64,000 nt of DNA from 2-12-FULL-35-15 sp036386835 (GTDB lineage: Bacteria > Bacteroidota > Bacteroidia > 2-12-FULL-35-15), in NCBI GenBank assembly GCA_036386835.1, contig DASVUX010000035.1:15252-79251 (forward strand). Direction: 5' to 3'. Position 1 is the first letter of the stretch; each line of letters begins with the position of its first letter. Below are positions 48,526 through 57,050 of this stretch, one piece after another. The notes under the pieces were generated by a model that saw nothing but the letters and a program-made list of their open reading frames with translations, had not been told where the DNA came from and did not search any database. The position numbers were made by a program, and so were the translations under genes.

Positions 48526-49098
48526 CTATTCTATTTCTATATCATATTTATCCAGCAGTCCGCGCAGGCCGTGATTTGAGAATTTCGCTTTACGGATCTT
48601 GTTTTCTTCCGGATCTATAGAAAAATTATACGCTGTCCTTAAATCCGCTTTTTCCAGGTTCGCAGCCCGAAAAACGGCATGGCCAAGATCGCAATCATCA
48701 AACACAACGTTCGTTAAGTCGGTTCCGGCAAAGTCTGCTTCCTGAAGGCTGCAGTTCCTGAAAACGGTATTCTTTAATTTGATGCTGTTGAAGGAGGCTA
48801 TGTTTAATATGCAATTATCAAATCCGACTGAAAACAAAAAAGGATCACAATAGCTGAAATTTATTCCAAGCATTTTGCAACCTGAAAACTTCACATTCCT
48901 GAGCGATGTTGTATTCATCTTTACAAGACTAAGGTTACAATTTTCAAAGTCGCAGTCAATAAACCTGCTGCCTGAGAGGTCGGTTTCCGGAAATTCACAC
49001 GACCGGAAGGAACAGTTCTCATACTCACCTTTAATCAATGCTTTCTCCTTATAATTCATTTTTTCAAATGTGATATTCTCACTTACCCTGTTATTCAT
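48526..49098 (-). CDS. Pentapeptide-repeat protein
   Basis: A 190-residue protein made of A/C-D/N-L/F-x-x repeats forming a right-handed quadrilateral beta helix. Repeats are visible as SGSRFIDCDFENCNLSL, FSGCKMLGINFSYC, FRNCSLQEADFAGTDLTNVV and AVFRAANLEKADLRTAYNF. The Cys-rich pattern matches Qnr-like or McbG-like proteins, which can mimic DNA and protect gyrase, but no fluoroquinolone role can be claimed. It is convergent with smpB, with 1 base between the stops. Confidence 0.9.
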   Translation of the reverse strand: MNNRVSENITFEKMNYKEKALIKGEYENCSFRSCEFPETDLSGSRFIDCDFENCNLSLVKMNTTSLRNVKFSGCKMLGINFSYCDPFLFSVGFDNCILNIASFNSIKLKNTVFRNCSLQEADFAGTDLTNVVFDDCDLGHAVFRAANLEKADLRTAYNFSIDPEENKIRKAKFSNHGLRGLLDKYDIEIE

Positions 49099-49234
49099 TG
49101 TCTTCGTATAAATTATTACAAAAGCATCACCTGTGAATTATGCAACTTATTAAAAACATCCTGTAACAGTCCTTCATGGCAATCAATGCACCTTTGTCCT
49201 GTTAAATCAAACTAATCATTTAAAAAAAACTAAA

Positions 49235-49480
49235 ATGAAAAATACAATTTTATTAGCTGCGGCATTCGTTTTAACAGCGACATCCATGGTTTCCTGCAAA
49301 AAAGATTACACCTGCACATGTTCAAAAACCTACACAAGCGGTAGCGGAAGCAGCACACAGGCGCATTCGGTGTATACTTACAAAGACACACGTAAAAGAG
49401 CTGAAGACAGATGTAATGATAACACTGCAAGCAGTACCGATCTTTACGGAGATTACAGCATCAACTGCCAGATTGATTAA
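49235..49480 (+). CDS. Small cysteine-rich lipoprotein
   Basis: An 81-residue predicted lipoprotein. The signal peptide ends at the lipobox SMVSC (Cys near residue 21). The mature part has KKDYTCTCSKTYTSG, a Ser/Gly-rich segment, then YKDTRKRAEDRCNDN and ends SINCQID, giving four further cysteines that could form two disulfides. Short lipoproteins of this type with CTC at the start of the mature part are widespread in Bacteroidota and of unknown function. The terminator that follows supports a single-gene transcript. Confidence 0.8.
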   Translation: MKNTILLAAAFVLTATSMVSCKKDYTCTCSKTYTSGSGSSTQAHSVYTYKDTRKRAEDRCNDNTASSTDLYGDYSINCQID

Positions 49481-49483
49481 AAT

Positions 49484-49514
49484 AAAAAAACCGCTGCTCA
49501 CGCAGCGGTTTTTT
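49484..49514. terminator. Bidirectional terminator between the small lipoprotein and dapA genes
   Basis: CCGCTGC (49491-49497) pairs with GCAGCGG (49502-49508), with A and T runs on each side. It ends transcripts from both convergent genes. Confidence 0.95.
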
Positions 49515-49525
49515 CTTTATATTTT

Positions 49526-50413
49526 TTACTTGTACATTTCCACCAACTCCGTCAGTGCATTATGTGTTGACTTGTTCACCCTTACAAGCGGCAAGCGCAC
49601 ATTGGAAGAACATATCTTCATCATTTCAAGAACTGCTTTTATACCAGCCGGATTCCCATCGGCAAATAGCTGCTCTATAATATCGGTTAATTTATAATGC
49701 AGCTTTTGAGCATCTTTCACATTTCCTGCAAGGATCTGCCGGGTCATTTCCGAAAAATCTTTAGGAAAAGCATTGGCAACAACTGAAATCACACCATCCC
49801 CCCCGCTTGCGATAATGGGAAGCGTTAATGCATCATCACCTGAAATCACTAAAAAGTCCTTCGGCTTATGCTTGATGATCTTCATGCATTGCTCCAGGCT
49901 TCCTGAAGCTTCTTTGATCGCAATAATATTCCGGAATTCTTCAGCAAGCTTCAATGTTGTATCAGCAGTCATATTAGAACCTGTGCGTCCCGGTACATTA
50001 TAAAGAATAATGGGAAGCGGTGAAGCTTCTGCCAGAGATTTGTAATGCTGATAGAGCCCGCGCTGATTTGGCTTGTTATAATATGGAGACACCGAAAGAA
50101 GGGCATCAATGTTGGCAAAGCTTTCTTTCTTTAAAGTATTCAGGATTTCCTGGGTATTGTTTCCGCCAAGCCCGAGTACAATCGGGACCCGTTTATCAAC
50201 CGTTTCGATCACATGCTCCACTACTGATTGCTTCTCCTCTTTTGCAAGTGTTACCGACTCACCGGTTGTTCCCATTACAACAACATATTCAACTCCTCCC
50301 TTGATAATAAAATTCACCAGTTTTTCAAGACCTTTAAAATCTACATTTCCGTCTTTTGTAAATGGAGTAACGATAGCTACACCCGTGCCTTTAAATTTAT
50401 TGTGTTTGCTCAT
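49526..50413 (-). CDS. dapA: 4-hydroxy-tetrahydrodipicolinate synthase
   Basis: DapA condenses pyruvate with aspartate semialdehyde in lysine and diaminopimelate synthesis. The 295-residue TIM barrel has GTGVAIVTPFTKDGNVDF, the VVMGTTGESVTLAKEE segment (Thr-Thr of the catalytic triad), the Tyr and Arg in LYNVPGRTGSNM, and the Schiff-base Lys in IIAIKEASGSLEQC. Length and motifs are complete. It is a single gene on the minus strand bounded by a terminator. Confidence 0.97.
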   Translation of the reverse strand: MSKHNKFKGTGVAIVTPFTKDGNVDFKGLEKLVNFIIKGGVEYVVVMGTTGESVTLAKEEKQSVVEHVIETVDKRVPIVLGLGGNNTQEILNTLKKESFANIDALLSVSPYYNKPNQRGLYQHYKSLAEASPLPIILYNVPGRTGSNMTADTTLKLAEEFRNIIAIKEASGSLEQCMKIIKHKPKDFLVISGDDALTLPIIASGGDGVISVVANAFPKDFSEMTRQILAGNVKDAQKLHYKLTDIIEQLFADGNPAGIKAVLEMMKICSSNVRLPLVRVNKSTHNALTELVEMYK

Positions 50414-50583
50414 TGGAATTTCTAATTTTGATTGTAAAGATATACGGATTTTTAAACCCTTTTTAATATTTATTAGATCCCGGCAGGAATTCGGGTGGTC
50501 TTTTTGATTTATCTTCTGTTACCAATATTTGTTCTTACAGGATAGGAGATCTTAAATTCGTTAAAAACCGTTAAAACAAAGAA

Positions 50584-50610
50584 TTGACCGTTTATTTAAA
50601 ATTACATTTG
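50584..50610 (+). promoter_or_regulatory. Candidate promoter of the DUF5916 gene
   Basis: TACATTTG (50603-50610) matches TAnnTTTG. A TTG (50584-50586) lies 16 bases upstream, slightly short of the usual spacing. The gene starts 32 bases downstream. Confidence 0.5.
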
Positions 50611-50642
50611 GTACCTGCATTACAGATTAAATTTATTCAGGC

Positions 50643-53105
50643 ATGAAAAAAATCTTCTCTCTTTTTATCTTTTTATTCTCTCTTCAGTGCCTCTCCCAAA
50701 CTGACACTATAAAAAGAAAAGAATATGAGATCATGAGAGCTGATAAGACACCTAAGATTGACGGGTGCCTTGATGATCCTGCATGGATCAATGCAAATGT
50801 GATTAAGGGATTCAAACAGAATTACCCGGTAGAAGGCATACCCGAATCACAAAAGACAGAAGTAAGGCTCATATATGACAATACCGCTTTATACATTGCG
50901 GCCAAACTCTACGATACTGCACCCGACAGTATCATGAAACAATTGGGTAACCGCGATGATTACCTGAATGCCGATGTGTTCAGGATCGTATTTGATACTT
51001 ACAATACACAGCAGGACGCATTTGACTTTTCAGTAACAGCCTCCGGGGTCCAGCTGGATTCCAAATTTTCTGATCAGCAGTACAATGCGGTATGGGAAAG
51101 CTCAGTTAAAATTGACAAGGATGGCTGGAACGCTGAAATAAAGATCCCTTATTCCGCTTTGAGATTTCCTAATTCGGAATGGCAGGTGTGGGGACTGCAG
51201 GTCACCAGGAACATTACACGCAACAATGAGTTTGATCAATGGGCATTAACACCGAGAGCTGCCTCCAACGGCTTATTATACTGGGGCCTTATGAAAGGCC
51301 TAAATGATGTTAAAGAACCTGTACGCTTATCACTTACACCATATATAACTGCTTATACATCACATTACCCGTCCAATATCGAAGGACAGAAAAATTACAC
51401 ATCAAACATTACGGGAGGCATGGACCTTAAATACGGGATCAATGAAAGCTTCACAGTTGATATGACGCTGCTGCCGGATTTCACGCAGGTGCAAAGTGAT
51501 AACATTGTAAAGAACCTGAGTGCATTTGAAGTGCAGTATGCAGAGCAACGGCCTTTCTTCCAGGAGGGAACCGACCTGTTCCAGAAAGGCGGGCTTTTTT
51601 ATTCACGCAGGATCGGCAGAAGACCGGGCGGATATTATAATGCATACAATATGACGAACCCTGAAACAAAGGAAGTCATTGTTAAAAATCCGGATCAGGC
51701 AAAACTGCTTAACACTACCAAAATCTCCGGGCGTACCCCCAACGGACTGGGAATAGGCATCCTTAACGCAGTCCTTGATGATACATATGCCATAGCGCGT
51801 GACAGCGTGGGAAATGAGCGAAAGATCCTGACAGAACCTTTTTCGAATTATAACATTGTGGTATTCGATCAGCAGATGAAGAACAGTTCCAATTTATATC
51901 TTATAAATACCAATGTGAACAGACAGCGCGGTTACAGTAATTCAAACGTAACCGGTATTGGCGGGCGGCTGAACAATAGGAAAAATTCTTACGGCATTTC
52001 CGCAGATGCCGCCCTGACAAATATCTTTACACCGGATACCGCGAAAAACACCTACACGGATGTGATCGGGCATTCCTATTTCATTGCTGCGTCCAAAACA
52101 AGTGGTAACTTTCAATTCTCTTTATGGAGAGAAGCGGTTAACCCCACCTATCAGAATAATGACATGGGCTATCTGCGTGAAGTCAATTACATCAGGAACG
52201 GAATTGACATCAGCCTTAACCGGTTCAAGCCTTTCGGAAGTTTCCTGAATGCAGGTATAGGTGTAAACCTGAACCGTGTTGAAAATTATACAACCCATCG
52301 CCAGAACTCCCTGGATTTTGAAATGAACTCCTATGCAACTCATAAATCATTTTACAATATCAATTTTGGAGGAAACATAAAACTTGCGGAACAGGTGGAT
52401 TATTATGAACCGCGAACTCCCGGGCGTGTTTTGATCAGGCCAAGAGGGATGACATTATGGGGCGGCATGAATACCGATTCCCGGAAGAAACTCAGTGCAG
52501 GGCTTAATTTTTATGCCGGTTCCACAGAGATCGTGACGCCAACAATCGGTTACAACCCGTATTATGGGATCACCCTGTCGCCCAACATCCGCTTTTCCGA
52601 TAAATTTTCGCTCTACCTTTCATCTAACTATTCGCAGGACATCGGAGACCGCGGGTTTGTCAATAATGATGAATACGGAAGTATTATTTTCGGGTTGCGC
52701 TATCTTACAAACCTGACAAATACAATTGAAGCAAGATATCTTTTCAGGAACAATCTTTCGCTTGCAGTAAGAGCAAGGCATTACTGGGCAAGGGGCGATT
52801 ACAAAAGCTTCTATAGTCTTTCCGATGAAGGCAGGCTTATCGATAACATAAGCTACGACCAGAACCATGATTTTAATTTCAACGCCTTTAATGTGGATAT
52901 GGTCTTTCAATGGCAGTTTGCCCCGGGAAGCTTTGCTAACCTTGTATGGAAGAACTCAATATACGATGAAGGCAATGCAGTGATCAACAGCTATTCAAAG
53001 AACCTTGGCAATACCTTTGAGGCAAAGCAGCTGAACACCGTTTCTTTAAAAATATTATACTTTTTCGATTATCTTTACCTGAGAAAAAAACGGGCAGAGA
53101 AATAA
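50643..53105 (+). CDS. DUF5916 protein: CBM9-like domain plus beta-barrel, exported
   Basis: An 820-residue exported protein. The signal peptide MKKIFSLFIFLFSLQCLS is followed by a carbohydrate-binding-module-9-like domain (about 35-200): KIDGCLDDPAWINANVIKGF, AAKLYDTAPDSIMKQLGNRDD and WNAEIKIPYSALRFPNSEW. The large C-terminal part (about 225-820) is the DUF5916 region with many alternating strands and ends NTVSLKILYFFDYLYLRKKRAEK, consistent with an outer-membrane barrel. The function is unknown. Its stop overlaps the start of the LolD-like ATPase gene by one base (TAATG). Confidence 0.85.
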   Translation: MKKIFSLFIFLFSLQCLSQTDTIKRKEYEIMRADKTPKIDGCLDDPAWINANVIKGFKQNYPVEGIPESQKTEVRLIYDNTALYIAAKLYDTAPDSIMKQLGNRDDYLNADVFRIVFDTYNTQQDAFDFSVTASGVQLDSKFSDQQYNAVWESSVKIDKDGWNAEIKIPYSALRFPNSEWQVWGLQVTRNITRNNEFDQWALTPRAASNGLLYWGLMKGLNDVKEPVRLSLTPYITAYTSHYPSNIEGQKNYTSNITGGMDLKYGINESFTVDMTLLPDFTQVQSDNIVKNLSAFEVQYAEQRPFFQEGTDLFQKGGLFYSRRIGRRPGGYYNAYNMTNPETKEVIVKNPDQAKLLNTTKISGRTPNGLGIGILNAVLDDTYAIARDSVGNERKILTEPFSNYNIVVFDQQMKNSSNLYLINTNVNRQRGYSNSNVTGIGGRLNNRKNSYGISADAALTNIFTPDTAKNTYTDVIGHSYFIAASKTSGNFQFSLWREAVNPTYQNNDMGYLREVNYIRNGIDISLNRFKPFGSFLNAGIGVNLNRVENYTTHRQNSLDFEMNSYATHKSFYNINFGGNIKLAEQVDYYEPRTPGRVLIRPRGMTLWGGMNTDSRKKLSAGLNFYAGSTEIVTPTIGYNPYYGITLSPNIRFSDKFSLYLSSNYSQDIGDRGFVNNDEYGSIIFGLRYLTNLTNTIEARYLFRNNLSLAVRARHYWARGDYKSFYSLSDEGRLIDNISYDQNHDFNFNAFNVDMVFQWQFAPGSFANLVWKNSIYDEGNAVINSYSKNLGNTFEAKQLNTVSLKILYFFDYLYLRKKRAEK

Positions 53106-53755
53106 TGATCAAGGCTTCCACCATTCATAAAACATACGGTACGCTTTCCGTCCTCAAAGGGGTGAATATCGATATTCAAAAAGGCGAAGTCATTTCAATT
53201 GTAGGGGCTTCCGGAGCCGGAAAAACAACTTTACTTCACATACTTGGTACCCTGGACCGTGCGAATACCGGCCTATTAGAGATCAACGGAATAAGCATCG
53301 CTTCACTCAATGATAAAAAGCTGGCAGAATTCCGTAATAAAAATATTGGATTTGTGTTCCAGTTCCATCATCTCCTGCCTGAATTTACTGCAATCGAAAA
53401 TGTGTGCATACCGGCTTTTATCGGAGGTGTTTCTGCCGCTGATGCTGAGAAAAAAGCGAAAGAGCTGTTATCTTTCCTGGGGCTTGCTGAAAGGATCCAT
53501 CACAAGCCGAATGAATTATCAGGCGGAGAGCAACAGCGTGTGGCTGTGGCAAGAGCATTGATCAATAATCCTGCAGTAGTCCTTGCTGATGAGCCATCAG
53601 GGAACCTCGACTCTGCAACCGCCAAAGAACTGCACCAGCTCTTTTTTACATTGCGTGAAAAATTCAACCAGACGTTTGTGATCGTTACACACAATGAGGA
53701 ACTTGCGGATATGGCAGACAGGAAACTTGTAATGAAGGATGGGAATATTATTTGA
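53105..53755 (+). CDS. LolD-like ABC transporter ATP-binding protein
   Basis: A 216-residue ABC ATPase of the MacB/LolD type. Walker A is GASGAGKTTLLH (about 33-44), Q-loop FVFQFHHLLPEFTAIENV, signature LSGGEQQRVAVARAL, Walker B VVLADEPSGNLDS, and H-switch VIVTHNEEL. LolD powers release of lipoproteins from the inner membrane together with LolC/E, but the paralogs of this type also serve MacB or FtsE-like exporters. No membrane subunit gene follows. It is translationally coupled to the DUF5916 gene. Confidence 0.9.
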   Translation: MIKASTIHKTYGTLSVLKGVNIDIQKGEVISIVGASGAGKTTLLHILGTLDRANTGLLEINGISIASLNDKKLAEFRNKNIGFVFQFHHLLPEFTAIENVCIPAFIGGVSAADAEKKAKELLSFLGLAERIHHKPNELSGGEQQRVAVARALINNPAVVLADEPSGNLDSATAKELHQLFFTLREKFNQTFVIVTHNEELADMADRKLVMKDGNII

Positions 53756-53790
53756 TAGCAGTTCTTATTACGAATTTGAAATCTGAAATT

Positions 53791-54177
53791 TTATATCCTG
53801 TCAATCAACTCCTTCACCCTTCTTTCAATCTCATCACGGACTTTATTAAACTCCCCTGTTTCCATATTCTTAGGATCATCCAGCTTCCAGTCTTCCCTGT
53901 TATCAGCCTGAATAAAAGGGCATTCATCACCACAACCCATCGTTATTGCATAATCATATTTTATTTCAGGGATCTCATCCAATGATTTTGAAGAATGCGC
54001 ATTTAAATCATAGCCAAGCTCTTTCATCGCTGCAATGGCTTTCGGATTTATTTTTCCTGAAGGACGTGAGCCGGAACTGTAGGCTACTACTTTCCCGGTA
54101 CCGTACATTTTTGCAAATGCTTCGGCCATCTGGCTCCTGTTTGAATTTTCTACGCAAACAAACAGTATGTTTTTCAT
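53791..54177 (-). CDS. arsC: Arsenate reductase ArsC, low-molecular-weight phosphatase type
   Basis: A 128-residue reductase turning arsenate into arsenite. The nucleophile loop is VCVENSNRSQMAEA (CxxxxNSNR). The second Cys pair is in ITMGCGDECPFI, with only three residues between the two Cys. That is shorter than the seven-base-loop of classical thioredoxin-linked ArsC, so the recycling route could differ (thioredoxin or a mycothiol/bacillithiol-like thiol). bshB1 is present in the window, so bacillithiol is available. Its start overlaps the aquaporin stop by 4 bases. Confidence 0.9.
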   Translation of the reverse strand: MKNILFVCVENSNRSQMAEAFAKMYGTGKVVAYSSGSRPSGKINPKAIAAMKELGYDLNAHSSKSLDEIPEIKYDYAITMGCGDECPFIQADNREDWKLDDPKNMETGEFNKVRDEIERRVKELIDRI

Positions 54178-54812
54178 TCCTGTGACTTATTATAAAAGTT
54201 AAACATGAACACACCGCATAATGCACCGGCAAACGGACCGGTCAGGTAGATCCACAATTCATCCGTATTGGAATTCATAAATGCAGGGGCGAATGAACGT
54301 ACCGGGTTCATCGATCCTCCGCAGTATGGTCCCCCGACAAATATCCCCAGGGCAACGAATCCACCAATCAGCCAGGGTTCAGAACGCAGCTTTTTACGGG
54401 CTCCAACGAGGATGACGATCATTAAAAAGAATGTAAGAATGAACTCCATTGAAAAAGCCCAGTACCCACTGATCGTTGGGAGCGTTTCTCCTAAAGTGGG
54501 GCTGGCGGGAAATATCCTTTGCATGATAAAACTCGCCAGCAATGCTCCTGCTGCCTGTGCTGATACATAGGGAATGATATCCTTTTTAAAGAACTTGTCA
54601 TTCGCGGCAAGCGAAAGTGTTACTGCCGGGTTCATGTGCGCACCGCTCCACTTTCCGAATAATAGTATGAGTAAAGCAACAGCCAGTCCTGTTATAACTG
54701 AGATGCCGGCGAGTGTAATCTTCCCGCCCGTCACATTATCAAGCACAACAGAACCGGTTGCTGCAAATACAAGAAAAAAAGTACAGATGAATTCAGAAAA
54801 TGTTTTCTTCAT
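54174..54812 (-). CDS. Aquaporin-like channel (AqpS-type) of an arsenic operon
   Basis: A 212-residue major intrinsic protein with six membrane helices. The first pore loop is GAHMNPAVTLS (NPA). The second is GGSMNPVRSFAPA, where NPV replaces NPA, next to the conserved selectivity Arg. Location between DUF6428 and arsC in an arsR-led operon matches AqpS of Sinorhizobium meliloti, where arsenite made by ArsC leaves through the channel. No Acr3 or ArsB pump gene is in this operon. Confidence 0.9.
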   Translation of the reverse strand: MKKTFSEFICTFFLVFAATGSVVLDNVTGGKITLAGISVITGLAVALLILLFGKWSGAHMNPAVTLSLAANDKFFKKDIIPYVSAQAAGALLASFIMQRIFPASPTLGETLPTISGYWAFSMEFILTFFLMIVILVGARKKLRSEPWLIGGFVALGIFVGGPYCGGSMNPVRSFAPAFMNSNTDELWIYLTGPFAGALCGVFMFNFYNKSQE

Positions 54813-54822
54813 TTAATTTAAA

Positions 54823-55293
54823 TTAGCAGCATCCTGAACCCGGAGAACAACAACTGTTCTTATCGCCAGCTTCAGCGAGGCTGAGTTTTAATTTTTCTTT
54901 AGGAGTGCCGCAGTTATCACTTGCAAGACAGTCGGTTTTCTTTGCCAAAAGAACAAACGAACCATCCTTAAATTCCACACCATATCTTCCAATGGTATTT
55001 GTCTGGTATTCAACTTCTACTTCCTGGTCTTCAATTCCTAACACCTTTTCAGAAAGTGAAATGATACCCGACAATTTTCCAGGGGTTAAGCGATGATCAG
55101 TATCGTTTGCCTCCCACAGCTGAAAGTTAACAACTTTTTCTTCACGGACAGTACCTCCGCAATCAATAAAATTCTTTGTAGTAAGTCCCATTTCAGTAAT
55201 ATGAAAGTGTACGGGAACAGGCATTCCGTCAGGCTGAATAAAATTTACATTACTCAGGCCTGCAAGCTCTTTTTTAAATTCGGATAGTTTCAT
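54823..55293 (-). CDS. DUF6428 family protein of an arsenic operon
   Basis: A 156-residue protein with the DUF6428 features: start MKLSEFKKELAGLSNVNFIQPDG, then VPVHFHITEMGLTTKNFIDCGGTVREE and VEVEYQTNTIGRYGVEF. The C-terminal tail has an unusual Cys set: KKTDCLASDNCGT and, at the very end, NSCCSPGSGCC. The tail could bind arsenite or another thiophilic metal. The domain occurs in arsenic operons but its role is unknown. It starts 33 bases after arsR and ends 10 bases before the aquaporin gene. Confidence 0.88.
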   Translation of the reverse strand: MKLSEFKKELAGLSNVNFIQPDGMPVPVHFHITEMGLTTKNFIDCGGTVREEKVVNFQLWEANDTDHRLTPGKLSGIISLSEKVLGIEDQEVEVEYQTNTIGRYGVEFKDGSFVLLAKKTDCLASDNCGTPKEKLKLSLAEAGDKNSCCSPGSGCC

Positions 55294-55326
55294 GATTTTG
55301 ATTTTAAGGTTTATAATATATATTGA

Positions 55327-55659
55327 TCAACAGCATTTTTTCATTGCTTCAAATTTCAGGTTAAATAAGTCGGAGAAAATCGACCGCGCAATTTTCCAGT
55401 TTTCCTTATGGATGCAATAGCAAACCCTTGGTCCATCGATCTCTCCCTGGATGAGGCCGGCAGTCTTCAATTCCTTCAGGTGCTGGGACACAGTAGATTG
55501 CGATAAAGGTAGATGCTCAACCAGGTCGTTGCAGATGCAGGCTTTTTGTTCAGCAAGGTATTTTAGGATCGCAACCCTGGCAGGATGAGCTAAGGCTTTT
55601 GCTATCTCACTGGCTTTTATTTCATCCTTACTGAACTCTGTTTTTTTAGAATAGGCCAT
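55327..55659 (-). CDS. arsR: ArsR-family transcriptional regulator
   Basis: A 110-residue winged-helix repressor. The DNA-binding part has LAHPARVAILKYLAEQ, LPLSQSTVSQHLKELKTAGLI and the wing GPRVCYCIHKEN. Cys pairs at ACICNDLV and the C-terminal KKCC are candidate arsenite ligands, different from the ELCVC site of the classical E. coli repressor. It is the first gene of the operon arsR-DUF6428-aquaporin-arsC, with an operator overlapping its own -7 element just upstream. Confidence 0.93.
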   Translation of the reverse strand: MAYSKKTEFSKDEIKASEIAKALAHPARVAILKYLAEQKACICNDLVEHLPLSQSTVSQHLKELKTAGLIQGEIDGPRVCYCIHKENWKIARSIFSDLFNLKFEAMKKCC

Positions 55660-55670
55660 ATCTATATTTT

Positions 55671-55690
55671 ATATCGCAAATATACGATAT
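55671..55690 (-). promoter_or_regulatory. ArsR operator overlapping the ars promoter
   Basis: ATATCG (55671-55676) and CGATAT (55685-55690) are inverted half-sites 8 bases apart. The bases between them, read on the minus strand, are TATATTTG, a perfect -7 element. A TTG lies 21 bases farther upstream (55706-55708). Bound ArsR would therefore cover the core promoter. Confidence 0.8.
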
Positions 55691-55727
55691 AATAGGATGC
55701 GAAAGCAAGAAAATATTCAATTATTTT

Positions 55728-56132
55728 CTAGAAGTACTTTTTGATGTGTTCTACAAATGATTCCGGAGCTCTGCAGGGCTTATTGGTAGTCATATTAATA
55801 AATACAAGGGTTGTGTTTCCGCTATTCAGCAGTTCTTTCTTTTCATTATATATTTCATAATCAAAAGTGATCTTAAGAGTCGGAAGCTCTTTTATAATAG
55901 TTCTGATAGTAAGAAGATCATCATACAAAGCGGGTTTCATATATTTCAGGCTGCAGGTATAAACAGGCAGCATAACACCATTATCCTCCATGTCTTTATA
56001 ACTGGTACCCAGTGAACGCATGGCTTCTACCCTGCCCACTTCATAATATTGGGTATAATTGCCATAATACACATAGCCCATCTTATCGGTTTCTGCATAC
56101 CTGACCCTGACCGTAGTTTCTGAAATATACAT
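55728..56132 (-). CDS. Acyl-CoA thioesterase, YbgC/4HBT family
   Basis: A 134-residue hotdog thioesterase. The catalytic segment is VRVRYAETDKMGYVYYGNYTQYYEVGRVEAMR, with Asp in the AETD motif and the long helix that follows. The later strands KELPTLKITFDYEIYN and TTLVFINMTTNKPCRAPESF are typical of YbgC, which acts on short or medium acyl-CoA and, in proteobacteria, on phospholipid metabolism linked to Tol-Pal. The gene is alone between the ars operon and the nucleotidase genes. Confidence 0.9.
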   Translation of the reverse strand: MYISETTVRVRYAETDKMGYVYYGNYTQYYEVGRVEAMRSLGTSYKDMEDNGVMLPVYTCSLKYMKPALYDDLLTIRTIIKELPTLKITFDYEIYNEKKELLNSGNTTLVFINMTTNKPCRAPESFVEHIKKYF

Positions 56133-56285
56133 TTACAGCATTTTATTTTTGTTGAACTCAAAATACATTTTTTAATGATTCATCAACAAAGAAAAAATAT
56201 TTTTATTTTATTTTTTTGTGTCCTGTTCTCGAATATATTTTTTATAATTGTGTGGCTCTAGGAAAGTAAATACCAATCAATCTTA

Positions 56286-57050
56286 ATGAAACAACTCCAG
56301 CTGCAATATTCAATTGCGTTTCTTTCTATTGCCTTGCTCCTGGGCTGTTCGGGATCACCGAAATTAAAATCGGTTACAACTGGCTCCACAGAATTCAACC
56401 AGGCAAACTCTGCTGTAGATTCCACTTCATACAAACTTATTGCTCCTTATAAAAAAGAAATGGACAGGATCATGAATGAGGTCCTGGCAGTTTCCGATTC
56501 GGCCTTAACCAAAGATCTACCTGAAGGATCGCTGGGAAATTTTGTATCGGATGCTGTTTTAAAAAAAACAAATGATCTCTACAGGCCGGAGGACAAACAC
56601 CCGGCAGATATCTGCCTTCTTAATAATGGCGGGCTTCGTGCTCAATTACCAAAAGGCAATATAACACGTGGGAACGCGTTTGAATTAATGCCCTTTGAGA
56701 ACAGCATTGTGATTCTAACCATCAGCGGTCAGCGGATGCAGCAGCTGTTCCAGTCACTCGTTAATTTTAACGGTGCTCCGTTTGCAGGTGCAAATGTTAG
56801 AGCAAAAGACAAGAAGATCATTGAACTGAACATTAACGGACTGCCCTTTGATCCCGGGAAAAATTATAAAGTGGTAACATCTGATTATCTCGCAGCTGGT
56901 GGCGATAAATATGAATTTTTCAAAGACCCTTTAAAGACAGATACGCTGAATTATAAACTAAGGGATGCAATAATAGATTACATGACAGAAGAGAATAAAA
57001 AGGGAAACAAGATCAAAAGCCGGAAAGATGGAAGAATTAAACTTGAATAG
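56286..57050 (+). CDS. 5'-nucleotidase C-terminal domain protein, lipoprotein
   Basis: A 254-residue lipoprotein (lipobox LLLGCSG). It holds only the 5_nucleotid_C substrate-binding domain: LPEGSLGNFVSDAVLKKTND, ADICLLNNGGLRAQLPKGNIT, NAFELMPFENSIVILTISG, and the aromatic/Gly segment VVTSDYLAAGGDKYEFF. The metallophosphatase half is encoded by the next gene, so a UshA-like enzyme is divided over two genes in reverse of the normal domain order. The two genes overlap by 23 bases, which suggests tight coupling and a periplasmic or outer-membrane complex. Confidence 0.9.
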   Translation: MKQLQLQYSIAFLSIALLLGCSGSPKLKSVTTGSTEFNQANSAVDSTSYKLIAPYKKEMDRIMNEVLAVSDSALTKDLPEGSLGNFVSDAVLKKTNDLYRPEDKHPADICLLNNGGLRAQLPKGNITRGNAFELMPFENSIVILTISGQRMQQLFQSLVNFNGAPFAGANVRAKDKKIIELNINGLPFDPGKNYKVVTSDYLAAGGDKYEFFKDPLKTDTLNYKLRDAIIDYMTEENKKGNKIKSRKDGRIKLE

